Shown here: one piece after another, positions 63,572-64,000 of the stretch
Layout of the letters: each line of letters starts with the position of its first letter
Numbering within the stretch: the first letter of the stretch is position 1
Assembly (NCBI RefSeq): GCF_000003815.2
Contig: NC_049980.1
Location: forward strand, 1,170,206 to 1,234,205
From: Branchiostoma floridae
Taxonomy: Eukaryota; Chordata; Leptocardii; Amphioxiformes; Branchiostomatidae
Direction of reading: 5' to 3'
DNA length: 64,000 nt
Translations under genes and position numbers: made by a program
Notes under the pieces: generated by a model
Told to the model about the DNA's origin: nothing
The model's database searches: none
The model's input: only the letters and a program-made list of their open reading frames with translations

Positions 63572-63958
63572 CTAGCTGGGAAGGTTGAGGTCCTCGTCAG
63601 ACTCAGAGTCATACTCATAGGAGTAGCGGTTGTCTGTAGGAGAGAGTAGGAGGCGATCCCGTTCGTCGGCATATTCGGCCGGCAGGTAAACGACATTGTT
63701 GTCGGCGGGATCAACGTCGAATGGGATTCGATGCCATGGGATGTAAGGGACCAAGACGTCGTCATAAAAGAACAAAGAAGACTGAGGCTGGTCGTCATCT
63801 GGGAGGGGCGGCGAGACGTCGCCAGGGGAAGGGAAGACCTCGCGCATGGCGGCCGCCACGCGGTGCCAGGGGGACGGAGGGGAGGACGGGTCGTCAACCA
63901 TGGTAAAAATGGCCTGGCGTAAGTACGGGAAGTACCGCCGAATGGCTGCTGGTACCAT
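63572..63958 (-). CDS. unrecognised acidic 128-residue frame
   Basis: ATG 63958 to TAG 63572. The protein starts MVPAAIRRYFPYLRQAIFTM, has two PWHR motifs (SPWHRVAAAM and IPWHRIPFDV), is rich in Pro and Asp, and ends in an acidic run (YEYDSESDEDLNLPS). Composition is balanced and unlike a random frame, although the overlapping frame on the same strand is also open. It could be a gene of the retrotransposon on the same strand, a different element, or a host exon. No domain recognised. Confidence 0.35.
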   Translation of the reverse strand: MVPAAIRRYFPYLRQAIFTMVDDPSSPPSPWHRVAAAMREVFPSPGDVSPPLPDDDQPQSSLFFYDDVLVPYIPWHRIPFDVDPADNNVVYLPAEYADERDRLLLSPTDNRYSYEYDSESDEDLNLPS

Positions 63959-64000
63959 AGATGTCGCCAGATGGTCAAGAGGGGCGGGCCCTGACGTGAC

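Overview
The window looks like nuclear DNA of an invertebrate deuterostome, most likely a lancelet (Branchiostoma). The evidence is split genes with GT-AG introns, proteins close to vertebrate families (PSMA4, REEP5/6), lectin- and adhesion-type modules (fibrinogen-like, F5/8C, TSP1), and very dense short inverted-repeat and tandem repeats. The species call is inference. There is no operon, phage or CRISPR content. Assembly gaps (N) lie at 22109-22208, 22795-22945 and 62032-62674.

Layout. 1-3000: a fragment of a fibrinogen-like exon (duplicated from 27.8 kb) and small inverted-repeat elements. 3181-4504 (+): a two-exon gene with a Rab11-FIP-like C2 domain and two C-terminal FIP-RBD-like motifs. 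5.1-9.8 kb: dispersed repeats rich in ATGCAAAT/ATTTGCAT pairs, a short C2H2 zinc-finger frame at 6189-6522, and LINE debris. 10516-16732 (+): a five-exon gene, all introns phase 1, predicting a 372-residue type I membrane protein (signal peptide, F5/8C, TSP1, Thr/Ser stalk, TM, short tail). 16.7-26.3 kb: LINE tails, inverted-repeat elements, and tandem arrays of 152, 254 and 162 bp. 26402-28434 (-): a fibrinogen-like gene with an in-frame TAG and no visible ATG. 30052-31886: an element with two inverted arms of about 625 bp. 32343-44720 (+): a REEP5/6 gene with two equal-length alternative copies of exon 2 and two alternative last exons. 49052-54256 (-): a complete eight-exon psma4 gene (262 residues). 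54.3-58.9 kb: poorly understood sequence with no firm gene. 58911-62031 (-): a Ty3/gypsy-type pol frame running into the last gap. 63572-63958 (-): an unrecognised acidic frame.

The genes do not form a pathway. The REEP gene (ER membrane shaping) and psma4 (20S proteasome) are housekeeping genes in convergent orientation. A theme across the window is small tandem duplications that include splice junctions, seen in the TSP1 gene, in REEP exon 3 and in psma4 exon 3, and as a whole-exon duplication in REEP exon 2. Exon limits were set by eye from GT/AG sites, reading phase and remembered family alignments. No search was run.
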